Under the pieces are notes generated by a model. That model saw only the letters and a list, made by a program, of their open reading frames with translations, was not told the DNA's origin and searched no databases. A stretch of DNA of 64,000 nucleotides from NCBI GenBank assembly GCA_015068855.1, contig SVJS01000004.1, forward strand, positions 1 to 64,000, written 5' to 3'. This stretch comes from Oscillospiraceae bacterium. Lineage in GTDB: Bacteria; Bacillota; Clostridia; UBA1381; UBA9506. This document shows, one piece after another, positions 47,365 to 55,952 of this stretch (positions are counted from its first letter, which is position 1; the number at the start of each line of letters is the position of its first letter). The position numbers and the translations under genes are program-made.

Positions 47365-47721
47365 ATGCAGTATCTCTGGACGTTTTTGGTGGGCGGCACG
47401 CTTTGTGCCATTGCCCAGGTTTTGATTGATAAATGCAAGCTGACGCCCGCCCGTATTTTAGTCATCTATGTCTCGGCGGGAACATTTTTAGCGGCTTTTG
47501 GCCTGTATGAGCCGCTGGTGCAATTTGCCGGCGCCGGTGCAACCATTCCCCTGACGGGCTTTGGCTACACGCTGGCTAAGGGCGTTAGCAAAGCAATTGC
47601 TGAAAAAGGCGCTCTGGGCATTTTAACAGGCGGCCTCTCCGGCGCAGCTGCCGGCATAACGGCAGCCATCGTTTTCGGGTATTTGGCTGCTTTGTTGTTC
47701 CGCCCAAAGGTTAAAAAATGA
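47365..47721 (+). CDS. spoVAE: Stage V sporulation protein AE
   Basis: A 118-residue membrane protein with three to four hydrophobic helices and the SpoVAE pattern FLVGGTLCAIAQVLIDKCKLTPARILV and FGYTLAKGVSKAIAEKGALGILTGG, in pieces. SpoVA proteins move dipicolinic acid into the forespore and out at germination. The start at MQYLWTF has GAAAGGG. It stands alone: no spoVAC or spoVAD is beside it, and its stop is two bases from the converging radC stop. Confidence 0.9.
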   Translation: MQYLWTFLVGGTLCAIAQVLIDKCKLTPARILVIYVSAGTFLAAFGLYEPLVQFAGAGATIPLTGFGYTLAKGVSKAIAEKGALGILTGGLSGAAAGITAAIVFGYLAALLFRPKVKK

Positions 47722-47723
47722 GT

Positions 47724-48395
47724 TTACAAAAGTCCCATATCCGCCATGCTGTAATAACTGTTGCCGGAGACAATAATGTGGTCAATCACGTTCACATTAA
47801 TGGCCTCTAAGGCAGCGATTAATTGGTTGGTTGCAAGCTTGTCGCTCTCAGAGGGGAGCAGGGAACCGCCCGGATGGTTATGGGCAAAAATAACATGCTG
47901 CGCCTTGCGACGCAAAACCTCCTCCACAATCACGCGGGGATAAGCCGGAACCTCGTTAATGGTTCCTTTTGTCAGGCGGGACTGGTGGATGACGCGGCGG
48001 TTGGAATCCACACAAATCATGTGAAATTCCTCATGATTTTTGCCGATGAAAAGATTAATGGCATATTGTCCGGCAAGCTCGGTTGTGCCAAGCTGGATAA
48101 AGCGCGACCATTTGGCCTGGTTATAGGCCCGGGCCAAATGCGGAATCAGGCTGAGCAGAAACGCGCTGTTTTCGCCAATGCCGTCTATTTCCAAAAGCTT
48201 TTTGGGGTCTGCCTCAAAGACACCGGCAATGTTACCGTATTCCTTGATTAAATCGTGGGCGATGGGGTTCGTATCACGACGGGCGATGGTGCTGTACAAA
48301 AGCAATTCCAAAATTTCATGCTGTGCAAAATGCTCAAAGCCTTCCTCGTGCAAAAACCGCTCCTTCATCCGTTTGCGGTGACCGTCGTGCTGCAT
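47724..48395 (-). CDS. radC: RadC family JAB-domain protein
   Basis: A 223-residue protein with an N-terminal helix-hairpin-helix part (LLEIDGIGENSAFLL) and a C-terminal JAB/MPN domain with the metal motif HNHPGGSLLPSESD. The family was named for a repair phenotype later traced to another gene; its true role is unclear. The ATG at 48395 (MQHDGHRKRMKERF) has AAGGAGTGG; a GTG three codons upstream overlaps it. No terminator separates it from spoVAE. Confidence 0.92.
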   Translation of the reverse strand: MQHDGHRKRMKERFLHEEGFEHFAQHEILELLLYSTIARRDTNPIAHDLIKEYGNIAGVFEADPKKLLEIDGIGENSAFLLSLIPHLARAYNQAKWSRFIQLGTTELAGQYAINLFIGKNHEEFHMICVDSNRRVIHQSRLTKGTINEVPAYPRVIVEEVLRRKAQHVIFAHNHPGGSLLPSESDKLATNQLIAALEAINVNVIDHIIVSGNSYYSMADMGLL

Positions 48396-48433
48396 GAACT
48401 CCACTCCTTGTCAAGCCAGTATAACAAAAGAAT

Positions 48434-49009
48434 TTATTTAATGTTGCGACTGCCCGGTTTAACAGCGGGAATGCCTGCTTTGCATAAAGGACAAGCATCC
48501 GGCTCGTAGGAAACCACATCAATGGAAATAACAGATTCCATGGGCACGCCGAAATCAATCTTGCCGCCTGTGCGGTCAACAATCACACCAACGCCGACAA
48601 CCTCGCCGCCGTGCTTTTTAACAATATCAATCACCTCGCGCACGCTGCCGCCGGTTGTGACAACATCCTCAACAACCAGAACCTTCTGGCCCGGCTCAAT
48701 GGTGAAGCTGCGACGCAGTGTCATTTCGCCGTTTTCGCGTTCTGCAAAGATATTTTTAACCTGTAAGTGACGAGACACCTCATAGCTCATGGAAATCGCA
48801 CCAATAGCGGGACCGATGACCAGCTCAACGCCGCTGTCCTTAAATTTTTCAGCCAGCGCAGCGCAAAGCTCTTCACTGTAACGGGTGTCCTGAAAAATTT
48901 TGGCACATTGTAAATATTTTTCAGAATGGCGGCCGGATGTTAACAGAAAATGTCCTTCAAGCAGCACACCGGCTTCCTTCAAAATCTCCATAACACGTTC
49001 TTTTGTCAT
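48434..49009 (-). CDS. pyrE: Orotate phosphoribosyltransferase
   Basis: A 191-residue pyrimidine synthesis enzyme that joins orotate to PRPP. The PRPP-binding motif VLVVEDVVTTGGSVREV is near residue 110. The tail with CPLCKAGIPAVKPGSRN is typical of the Thermus/clostridial PyrE subgroup. The chosen ATG has AAAGGAGAT before it; 31 upstream codons are not included. No other pyr gene is adjacent and no attenuator was seen in the short leader. Confidence 0.94.
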   Translation of the reverse strand: MTKERVMEILKEAGVLLEGHFLLTSGRHSEKYLQCAKIFQDTRYSEELCAALAEKFKDSGVELVIGPAIGAISMSYEVSRHLQVKNIFAERENGEMTLRRSFTIEPGQKVLVVEDVVTTGGSVREVIDIVKKHGGEVVGVGVIVDRTGGKIDFGVPMESVISIDVVSYEPDACPLCKAGIPAVKPGSRNIK

Positions 49010-49218
49010 GTTTTCAATCTCCTTTATTGCCATTTGCAATCGAATTTTATTGTACCTATATATTGTACATGTTTTTATGCTAAATTTCAAGATATATTTC
49101 AAAATATTCCCCGTTTGCAGATAATTTGAATATACTGTACTATAGAATCGAACAGTTTGCGATTCTTGTCTGCCAATTCTGACTATAAGGCTCCATTTTT
49201 GTCGAAGGAGGGAAGCCG

Positions 49219-49485
49219 ATGGATTTTGCCATTATTGCATTTTCGTCTTCGACTGCCGCCAACCGCCTGAAAAAGCTGGCCCTGGAACGGAACTTCTATG
49301 GCGTGACCATACAACAAACCCCCAGAGCGTTGAGCCAGAACGGATGCAGCTATTCAATCCGATGCCCCATATCTACCCTGACAGGTTTACTTGGTCTGGC
49401 CGATAGCTATGGGGTCACGCATGGATATGTGTATCGGGAGAGTGTGGATGCGGCGGGACGAACGTTTTACCAAAGGATGTCATAA
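49219..49485 (+). CDS. DUF3343 family putative Se/S carrier-like protein
   Basis: An 88-residue protein like the DUF3343 family: a ferredoxin-like start DFAIIAFSSSTAANRLKKLALE, a PRALSQNGCSYSIRC segment with two cysteines, and a short C-terminus. Members occur near selenium and sulfur metabolism genes and in many Clostridia; the carrier role is only proposed. GAAGGAGGG precedes the ATG. It is a single rightward gene between pyrE and the LysE gene with a terminator of its own. Confidence 0.78.
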   Translation: MDFAIIAFSSSTAANRLKKLALERNFYGVTIQQTPRALSQNGCSYSIRCPISTLTGLLGLADSYGVTHGYVYRESVDAAGRTFYQRMS

Positions 49486-49487
49486 AA

Positions 49488-49521
49488 AAGGATGTAAGCC
49501 ATGCGGCTTACATCCTTTTAT
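49488..49521. terminator. Bidirectional terminator between DUF3343 and lysE-type genes
   Basis: AAAAAGGATGTAAGCC pairs with GGCTTACATCCTTTT around a four-base loop; A-rich and T-rich flanks make it usable from both sides. Confidence 0.9.
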
Positions 49522-49532
49522 CCTTTTACGAT

Positions 49533-50114
49533 TTATAAAAACAGCGACACCGCGCAATACACTAACAGCAGCGCCATAACGGTGTTGGTGATTTTGGCAT
49601 ACTGGGAAAACAGCTTCTTAAAAACATGGCCAAACAGAGCCCAGCAGTTACAAAACAGAAAGCCCACCGTGGGGAGCAAAAACACAAAGAAGAGAATGCG
49701 GCTCCACTCGCCCTGAAAATGCGGCAGAATGTAAACCTCCATGGAGAGAATGCAATAAATGATGATTTTAACGTTCAGAAATTGCAAAATCAGCCCAAAC
49801 AAAAAGCCGCCCCTGCGCTCATCCTCCCGAATAACGGAGGAACGCTGATAGGTTTTCCATGCAAGATATAAAAGATAAGCCGCGCCGACAAACATCATGG
49901 GTGTTTTGATTTTGGGAATGAGCGCAGACAGAATGCTGCAAAAAACAGCGCTGAGGAACGCAACGATCACAAAACCAACCCAGGCGCCAAACAGAAAGGG
50001 AAGCGTTTTTTTATATCCCTGCCGTCCCGCCGTGGACATGGCCACCAAGTTATTGGGCCCCGGCGTGCTGGCGGTTGTTACAACATAAGAAAGAAAATGA
50101 AACCAGTCGAACAT
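49533..50114 (-). CDS. LysE family amino acid exporter
   Basis: A 193-residue membrane protein with about six helices and the LysE/RhtB signature TTASTPGPNNLVAMSTAGRQG near the N-terminus (in the first 40 residues). Members export basic or neutral amino acids; the substrate is not predictable. The ATG at 50114 (MFDWFHF) has GGAGGCAG directly before it, better than the start five codons upstream. Confidence 0.88.
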   Translation of the reverse strand: MFDWFHFLSYVVTTASTPGPNNLVAMSTAGRQGYKKTLPFLFGAWVGFVIVAFLSAVFCSILSALIPKIKTPMMFVGAAYLLYLAWKTYQRSSVIREDERRGGFLFGLILQFLNVKIIIYCILSMEVYILPHFQGEWSRILFFVFLLPTVGFLFCNCWALFGHVFKKLFSQYAKITNTVMALLLVYCAVSLFL

Positions 50115-50199
50115 AGCTGCCTCCTGCATGAAAAAATGAACGATGTTATTGTATCATTTTGCAGAAACATTGTCAATAAGGGGCGCTTTTGCAAAGAAA

Positions 50200-50242
50200 G
50201 AGAGGCTGTAACAAAATGTATTTCATTTTGTTACAGCCTCTC
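50200..50242. repeat. Long perfect palindrome, copy 1
   Basis: A perfect 19-bp inverted repeat (GAGAGGCTGTAACAAAATG and its complement) with a five-base loop TATTT. The inner part nearly matches the palindrome at 59784-59832. It lies just after the stop of the leftward SLH gene and upstream of the leftward LysE gene, so it may act as a terminator, although it lacks a strong T run on the minus strand. Confidence 0.85.
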
Positions 50243-50248
50243 ACAACT

Positions 50249-52099
50249 TTAATTAGCGTGTACAATAATAACTCGTATGCGTCCGCCGGCGGAGGTTGGT
50301 TTGTCTGTATAAACATAGGCCGGATGTTCATCAGCCAAATCAGCCAGCTCTTCAATTGTGATCATGTTGTAAACAGAAGGATAAGAACTTTTTATATAGA
50401 TCTGCACCTTGTCAGACATGATATAGGCGTTAGTGCCCACAGTAACAACAGAACCGCTTATATCGGTGATTTTGTTTGATTGAATCAACGTTAAAGGTGT
50501 CATGGAAGTGACGTTTCGTCCGTCACCCTTAATTGTAACCGCCTGTCCGCTGGACACGCCAAAGGTTTTATTTTGCGTGCTTAGCAAGCCTTCGGTTCCG
50601 TTTACGATATATTCGTAACTGCCGGACAAGAGTCTGTCATCGTTATTGTTTTTAGCATATGTTACCACGCCGTAGGTGTGCGTATCGCCGGTTACATCAT
50701 TTAATATCAAGGTATCAATATTTCCGACAGAATTTTTTGACACATATAAGATGTCCCGTGCAGAGAGATTTAATCCGTTCAATCGTTGCGGATACACAGA
50801 TGCCACGGTTGCGGTTTCATGGGATTCAGTAGTGGAGGTTTCAATAATTTGTACATCAGAGGCAAGCGTGTGCGAGCCTATGGTATGAATGTCTGCATCC
50901 CATGTGACTTTCCCGGAGATGTTGTGTTTTGATGTGGTCGAGGAAAGTGTTGCAAGGCCGTCAACCAATTTCACGGTAACAACCCTGTTTATGTAAGATT
51001 CATAATTTTTCTCAGCGATATATTCACAAACCTCTCCGCTGGGAAGAACCACCCTGATATAAGGCTTCGTTAAGGTTGTTCCTGCAACAATCGTGTCCTT
51101 CGTTCCCACGGCAGATAAAAAGCCGGTTACCTTAGTATCGTCTGTCAGTTTGGTAGCAACGCCGGCAATATCCCCTGATTTGCCTAACAAGATGGTAATG
51201 GTGTCACCATACCTGAGATTGCCGCTGGATGATAGTTTGGCATAGGCGTCATCCCCTTCGATGGCATACGTAACACCGGATACGGTTACAGAAACCGGAG
51301 CATCCTTATTGGGGGAGGCAGCTTCATAAATACCGGTAACTTTTTTCGAATACACAAGAACTTTGTTATATTCAACCATATAATATGCTATATCATTTGT
51401 CCTGACCGCGGAGATGGATGATTCGACACCATCACGCACAACTTTGACGGACGAATCGGCTCCCAGTTCTTCGTACCAATTGGATGCCGTCACGGTTATG
51501 GGTCCAATCGTTCTGTTAAAACCTGTCAAATATTTCTCCTGAGAGCCTTTTGCGCTTGCGTTGAGGGTGTTGTAAATCATTTTTGAAATATCTCGGCGGG
51601 TAAGCTGTTGACCAATGGATTTGTTTACTCCATCAAGCATACCGATTTTTTTCGCCATGTCAATCTGGTCATAAGGCCAGTCGTTGCCAATGTCCTCCTC
51701 TGTGTAATCCAGAACACGCAGAAGCATTGTTATTGCCTCTTCATATGTAACCGTATTGGAAGGACGAAAGGTAGCATCAAAATATCCTTTGAAAAGACCG
51801 TTTTTGATACCCGTCATAACAAAAGGTGCGGCCCAGTGGTCATAGCTTACATCCTTAAAAGGCGAACGGTTGCTGTTCCTATCGACAGAATCACGATATT
51901 TGGATGCCGAAACGACAATTTTTGCACATTCTGCACGCGAAACCGTATCCTGATATCTCATATTTCCATTAGGATCGCCTTGCATGATAGATAAATCGGA
52001 CAAAAGCTCAGCTTCGTAACTTGATGCTGCAAACACAGTTGCTTCCGTCGTTGAAAATACGATCAATGCAGTCATTAATAACGACAATAATTTTTTCAT
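50249..52099 (-). CDS. S-layer homology domain surface protein
   Basis: A 616-residue exported protein. A signal peptide (residues 1-25) is followed by three SLH repeats (about 28-70, 80-133 and 140-185; the best reads SPFKDVSYDHWAAPFV and YFDATFRPSNTVTYEEA), which bind pyruvylated wall polymers. The remaining 420 residues are beta-rich, Thr/Ser/Val-rich and of unknown function, possibly repeated small beta domains. The ATG at 52099 (MKKLL) has better spacing to AAAGGAG than the one two codons upstream. It is 23 bases after the ABC permease gene and looks like the fourth gene of that operon. Confidence 0.86.
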   Translation of the reverse strand: MKKLLSLLMTALIVFSTTEATVFAASSYEAELLSDLSIMQGDPNGNMRYQDTVSRAECAKIVVSASKYRDSVDRNSNRSPFKDVSYDHWAAPFVMTGIKNGLFKGYFDATFRPSNTVTYEEAITMLLRVLDYTEEDIGNDWPYDQIDMAKKIGMLDGVNKSIGQQLTRRDISKMIYNTLNASAKGSQEKYLTGFNRTIGPITVTASNWYEELGADSSVKVVRDGVESSISAVRTNDIAYYMVEYNKVLVYSKKVTGIYEAASPNKDAPVSVTVSGVTYAIEGDDAYAKLSSSGNLRYGDTITILLGKSGDIAGVATKLTDDTKVTGFLSAVGTKDTIVAGTTLTKPYIRVVLPSGEVCEYIAEKNYESYINRVVTVKLVDGLATLSSTTSKHNISGKVTWDADIHTIGSHTLASDVQIIETSTTESHETATVASVYPQRLNGLNLSARDILYVSKNSVGNIDTLILNDVTGDTHTYGVVTYAKNNNDDRLLSGSYEYIVNGTEGLLSTQNKTFGVSSGQAVTIKGDGRNVTSMTPLTLIQSNKITDISGSVVTVGTNAYIMSDKVQIYIKSSYPSVYNMITIEELADLADEHPAYVYTDKPTSAGGRIRVIIVHAN

Positions 52100-52121
52100 C
52101 CACATTTTCTCCTTTCAAACG

Positions 52122-53303
52122 TTATTCAAAGCGCAGCGCATCAATGGGATTCAGATTAGCTGCATTTTTGGCCGGTAAAAAACCAAAGAGTATACCAATC
52201 GCCACAGATACCGAAAAGGCAAGCACGACGGCAAATAAAGACGGAACAATGGTGAGGTTCAACATTTTGCCCGCAGCAAACGATACGATTGCCCCAAGCA
52301 AAATTCCCAGTATTCCGCCTATGCCGCTGATGGTGGCGGCCTCTACTACAAATTGAGAAAGAATATGTTTCTTTTTTGCACCCAGGGATTTTCTTATGCC
52401 GATTTCCTTAGTGCGCTCGGTTACGGTAACAAGCATAATGTTCATAATGCCGATGCCGCCAACCAGAAGAGAAATGCCGGCAATACAAACAAGCGCCGCT
52501 TTCATGGTGCCTATAATCTTGTTGAGCTCCTCCAATATTTCCTGCGTGGCAATGATGTTATAAAAATCGCTGCTGCCAAGAATTTTCGTAAGCCTGTTTT
52601 CCAAAATGGCTTTCGCTTCATCCAATTTGTTTGCATCGGACAGCGTGACAGTATAGGAAGAGATAAATCGGTTCTGTGACATTTTGGATGCAACGGTGTA
52701 GGGGATATAAATACACTGATCAGAAGAATTTTCAGACGAATCAGCCCGTTCCTCCAAGACGCCGACGACTGAAAAAGGCTCACCGTTGATTTTCAAGGTT
52801 TGACCGAGGGCCTTGCCCTTGCCGTAGAGCTCTTGTTCATAATAAGTGCCTATAACACAAACTTTGAGTTGTTTCTCAATATCAATAAATTGCAAGAATC
52901 TTCCCTCTTGCATTCCTAATTGATTTATTTTGTCGTATGTTTCATCTGTCCCTGTGACAGAAGCAAATTCACTATCAGAGGCATTTTTTGTTTTAACCGT
53001 TGCCGTCAGGGAGACATTGGGTGTGCAATAGGTAAACAATGCGGGATTTTCATCAATCACTTCATACATGTCGTCAGGCTCGATATGGCGTGTGCTGCCT
53101 CGTGAGGTCAGAGCAACCGTGATGTTATTCATACCAAAGCTTTCAAATGCGTCCGTTACCTGCCCTGTAACACCGTCCATAATACTGACAAGAATGATGA
53201 CGGCCCCGACACCGATTATAATACCAAGCATAGTAAGAAGAGAGCGAAGCTTGTTTGACAGGATGCTTCCAAAGGCAAGCTGGACCGTTTTTGTAAACTT
53301 CAT
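52122..53303 (-). CDS. MacB-type ABC transporter permease
   Basis: A 393-residue permease with one N-terminal helix, a large extracytoplasmic domain (about residues 45-255) and three C-terminal helices, the MacB/FtsX layout. The start KTVQLAFGSILSNKLRSLLTMLGIIIGVGAVI and the TERTKEIGIRKSLGAKKKHIL coupling region are typical, in pieces. MacB-like pumps export peptides, antibiotics or lipoproteins by mechanotransmission. Its start overlaps the ATPase stop by four bases. Confidence 0.92.
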   Translation of the reverse strand: MKFTKTVQLAFGSILSNKLRSLLTMLGIIIGVGAVIILVSIMDGVTGQVTDAFESFGMNNITVALTSRGSTRHIEPDDMYEVIDENPALFTYCTPNVSLTATVKTKNASDSEFASVTGTDETYDKINQLGMQEGRFLQFIDIEKQLKVCVIGTYYEQELYGKGKALGQTLKINGEPFSVVGVLEERADSSENSSDQCIYIPYTVASKMSQNRFISSYTVTLSDANKLDEAKAILENRLTKILGSSDFYNIIATQEILEELNKIIGTMKAALVCIAGISLLVGGIGIMNIMLVTVTERTKEIGIRKSLGAKKKHILSQFVVEAATISGIGGILGILLGAIVSFAAGKMLNLTIVPSLFAVVLAFSVSVAIGILFGFLPAKNAANLNPIDALRFE

Positions 53304-54043
53304 ATAGCGCCCTCCCTCTGCGAAAGCACCGTGGAGCGGATGATGGAATCTTCTGAGGGGATGCCGTCATAGATTATTTTTCCATCGTGTATGCGAATGA
53401 CGCGTTTCGCTTTTGCTGCAATCGAGTTGTCGTGCGTGATCAAAATGATTGTATTGCCAAGCGAGTTCAGCTGTATCAAAAAATTGATTACCTCTGCACT
53501 TGTTTTCGAGTCCAGCGCGCCCGTAGGTTCATCCGCTAAAATGACAGAAGGCGAACCTGCCAAGGCTCTCGCTATCGATGCGCGCTGCTGCTGACCGCCT
53601 GATAACTGCGAAGGCTTATGATGGCATTTATCATCTATCCCGACACGCTTTAAGGCCTCCATCGCCCGTTCTGTTTGCTCGGATTCTTTCAAGCCCTTAT
53701 ACATAAGCGGGAGCTTCACGTTTTCTAAAATATTTAATTTGGGAAGAAGATTATATTGCTGAAAAATAAAACCTAATGTTTCGTTTCGGATTTCCGATTG
53801 TTCATCATCTGTTAATTGGCTGACATCGTTTCCGTTTAACAGATATGTTCCTTCTGTTGGGGTATCAAGACAACCAATGATATTCATACAGGTTGACTTG
53901 CCGCTGCCTGACTGCCCGATGATAGCAACAAATTCCCCCGCAAAGACAGAAAACGAAACGCCGTCTAATGCACGCACCTCAGAGTCGCCCATTGTATAAA
54001 TTTTATATATATTTTGAAATTCTACCAAAGGCTTTTGATTCAT
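53300..54043 (-). CDS. MacB/LolD-type ABC transporter ATPase
   Basis: A 247-residue ATP-binding subunit with Walker A GQSGSGKSTCMNIIG, Q loop FIFQQYNLLPKL, signature LSGGQQQRASIARAL, Walker B VILADEPTGALD and H loop LITHDNSIAAKAKR. It pairs with the permease encoded just downstream. AAAGGAGA precedes the ATG, 11 bases after the adaptor gene. Confidence 0.94.
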   Translation of the reverse strand: MNQKPLVEFQNIYKIYTMGDSEVRALDGVSFSVFAGEFVAIIGQSGSGKSTCMNIIGCLDTPTEGTYLLNGNDVSQLTDDEQSEIRNETLGFIFQQYNLLPKLNILENVKLPLMYKGLKESEQTERAMEALKRVGIDDKCHHKPSQLSGGQQQRASIARALAGSPSVILADEPTGALDSKTSAEVINFLIQLNSLGNTIILITHDNSIAAKAKRVIRIHDGKIIYDGIPSEDSIIRSTVLSQREGAI

Positions 54044-54054
54044 ACTTTTCTCCT

Positions 54055-55809
54055 TTAACGCATGCCACCGGGCATACCGCCGCTCGGCATTCTGTTGCCG
54101 CCGGGCATGCCGCCACCGGGCATGCTGCCCATACCGCCCATCATTGCTTCCATTGCAGAACCTTCATGAGACGATTGGATTTGCGGCGTATAGACTATGT
54201 CGCCCTCTTTCAGGCCTGCTTTAATTTCTATGTATTCACTATTGTAAACACCGGTTTCAACTTTGACGGATTTATATCCTTCCGGCGCTGTGTCGCCATC
54301 TTCTGTTTTTTCGCCCTTGACATAAACGATATTGCCGCGATTGACGGCAGCGATCGGTATCGCAAGAACATCTTTTGCCTGAGACGTTGTAATTTCAACA
54401 TCGATGTTCATGCCCGGCAGTAAATCCTCATCAAAATCAGTAATCACGATGGTAACAGGATAGCTGGTGACGCCGTTTGCTGTTGTTCCGTTTATGGATA
54501 CGCTTTGCACCTCGCCGTGATAAACTTGCCCCTCAACTGCGTCGGAGGTGATGATAACGCTCTGGCCGACCTCTACATTTTTGATATCCAGCTCATCAAC
54601 GGAAAGTTCACACTCTAAACTTGACATATCGTAAATAACTGCCATTACGGTGGACATATTGGAGTTATCAAGTTTATCTCCTGCTTTTATGTTTTTTGTG
54701 ACAACAGTCCCTGATATAGGTGCCGTAATTGTGTAGTCATTGAGTTTGTCCATTGCATTTTCACGCGACAGGGCAGAGGAACGCAAAGACAAAGACGATG
54801 CTGTGAGGTTATCAGATGCAGTATCAGAATCAATATGAACAATAGCGGTTCCGGAGGAAACTTTTGCACCTTCTAAAACGTAAACAGCATCAATTTCGCC
54901 GGAGGCTTCTGCTGTCATTGTTTTGGATGCAACATATTCAAAAGACCCCGCGCTGCAACCGGAAACATGTCCGATTTCTGCTGTTGCCGTTTCTGCATTC
55001 GTTAAGGCCCCCGGATTTGGAACCTCTATTTTGACCGTGCGTACGATCATATTTCCTGCCATAGCATAACCGGAAGAAGCAACTCCGATGACAGTTCCGC
55101 TTAATACTTCGCCATTGGAAGAAATTTTCACTGTGGCAGGATCGCCCGGCAGGATGTTTTGGGCATCGGCATCGCTAAAAGGAATTGTGAGAGTGAGAAC
55201 AGAATCGTCATATATATCGGCAATTTTTGTTCCTGTTGATACGGAATCTCCTGCTTTTACATAGATGTTCCGCACCGTTCCCGAAAAAGGAGCTTTTACG
55301 GTTAAATCGTTGTAGGTTTTTTGTGCTTTGTTATACTCCATTTGTGAACGCTGATACGAAAGGTCCGCATTTTCTATTGAATTTTGTGCATCAGACGAGT
55401 CGATCTGATAGAGGATATCGCCTTCGGCGACAATGTCTCCTTGTTCAAAATTTGCTGCCATAATATCGCCCGAAACAAGAGCTGTGATGGAGTATTGATC
55501 TTTGGGTTTTACAACCGAGGAGCCTGTAATTGCAGACGTTATATCACGCCGTGCAACTTTGTTTTCTGCGCCTGTAACAGCCCATTCATTGTTTGCCTTT
55601 CCTGCAGACACTCCAACAGTAATCGCAGCGAGCACGACAATGGCACAGGCTATAACAATACTTTTTTTCTTTTTAGAATATCCCTTAAATTCCGCAGGGA
55701 AAGAGAGCGCCTTTTTCGGCAATTCTTTAATGGAGACAGTGGTTTTTTTATGATTTGCATTGTTTTCATGGTGTGTTCCTTTCGTCTTTTTGGTTTGAGT
55801 CAATAACAA
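54055..55809 (-). CDS. Membrane-fusion (HlyD/MacA-like) efflux adaptor
   Basis: A 584-residue adaptor: a basic N-terminus, a membrane helix (about residues 53-70), lipoyl-like half motifs (ALVSGDIMAANFEQGDIVAEGD and VKAPFSGTVRNIYVKAGDSV, in pieces), a short coiled coil, a second duplicated lipoyl-type region, beta-barrel parts and a Met/Gly/Pro-rich tail (GGMPGGNRMPSGGMPGG). It would link the MacB-type permease to the cell envelope. The only in-frame start is a TTG at 55809 with a modest AAGAGG site. A much better signal, GAAAGGAAC plus ATG at 55769, is in another frame and joins this one only through a slip on the A7 run at 55743-55749. Confidence 0.85.
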   Translation of the reverse strand: MLLTQTKKTKGTHHENNANHKKTTVSIKELPKKALSFPAEFKGYSKKKKSIVIACAIVVLAAITVGVSAGKANNEWAVTGAENKVARRDITSAITGSSVVKPKDQYSITALVSGDIMAANFEQGDIVAEGDILYQIDSSDAQNSIENADLSYQRSQMEYNKAQKTYNDLTVKAPFSGTVRNIYVKAGDSVSTGTKIADIYDDSVLTLTIPFSDADAQNILPGDPATVKISSNGEVLSGTVIGVASSGYAMAGNMIVRTVKIEVPNPGALTNAETATAEIGHVSGCSAGSFEYVASKTMTAEASGEIDAVYVLEGAKVSSGTAIVHIDSDTASDNLTASSLSLRSSALSRENAMDKLNDYTITAPISGTVVTKNIKAGDKLDNSNMSTVMAVIYDMSSLECELSVDELDIKNVEVGQSVIITSDAVEGQVYHGEVQSVSINGTTANGVTSYPVTIVITDFDEDLLPGMNIDVEITTSQAKDVLAIPIAAVNRGNIVYVKGEKTEDGDTAPEGYKSVKVETGVYNSEYIEIKAGLKEGDIVYTPQIQSSHEGSAMEAMMGGMGSMPGGGMPGGNRMPSGGMPGGMR

Positions 55810-55842
55810 GTTAACCTCTTAATCATGTATGTCAATTTTTTA

Positions 55843-55857
55843 TAGTATAGAATACTA
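55843..55857. promoter_or_regulatory. Inverted repeat upstream of the adaptor operon
   Basis: TAGTAT-AGA-ATACTA lies about 35 bases before the TTG start of the leftward adaptor operon, in an AT-rich segment where a promoter would be expected. It may be an operator; no regulator gene is adjacent. Confidence 0.4.
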
Positions 55858-55902
55858 ATGTTAAATTTACGTTAAAAAGCGAGGCAGTGTTGTAAGGTAA
55901 AG

Positions 55903-55938
55903 AAAAAGTGTGAACAGCCTAAACTGTTCACACTTTTT
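55903..55938. terminator. Terminator-like hairpin between tRNA-Ile2 and the adaptor operon
   Basis: A perfect 15-bp stem AAAAAGTGTGAACAG/CTGTTCACACTTTTT around a six-base loop, with A/T at the outer ends, so it could stop leftward transcription from the tRNA region before the efflux operon. Confidence 0.75.
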
Positions 55939-55952
55939 CCGCACCTGTTAGA

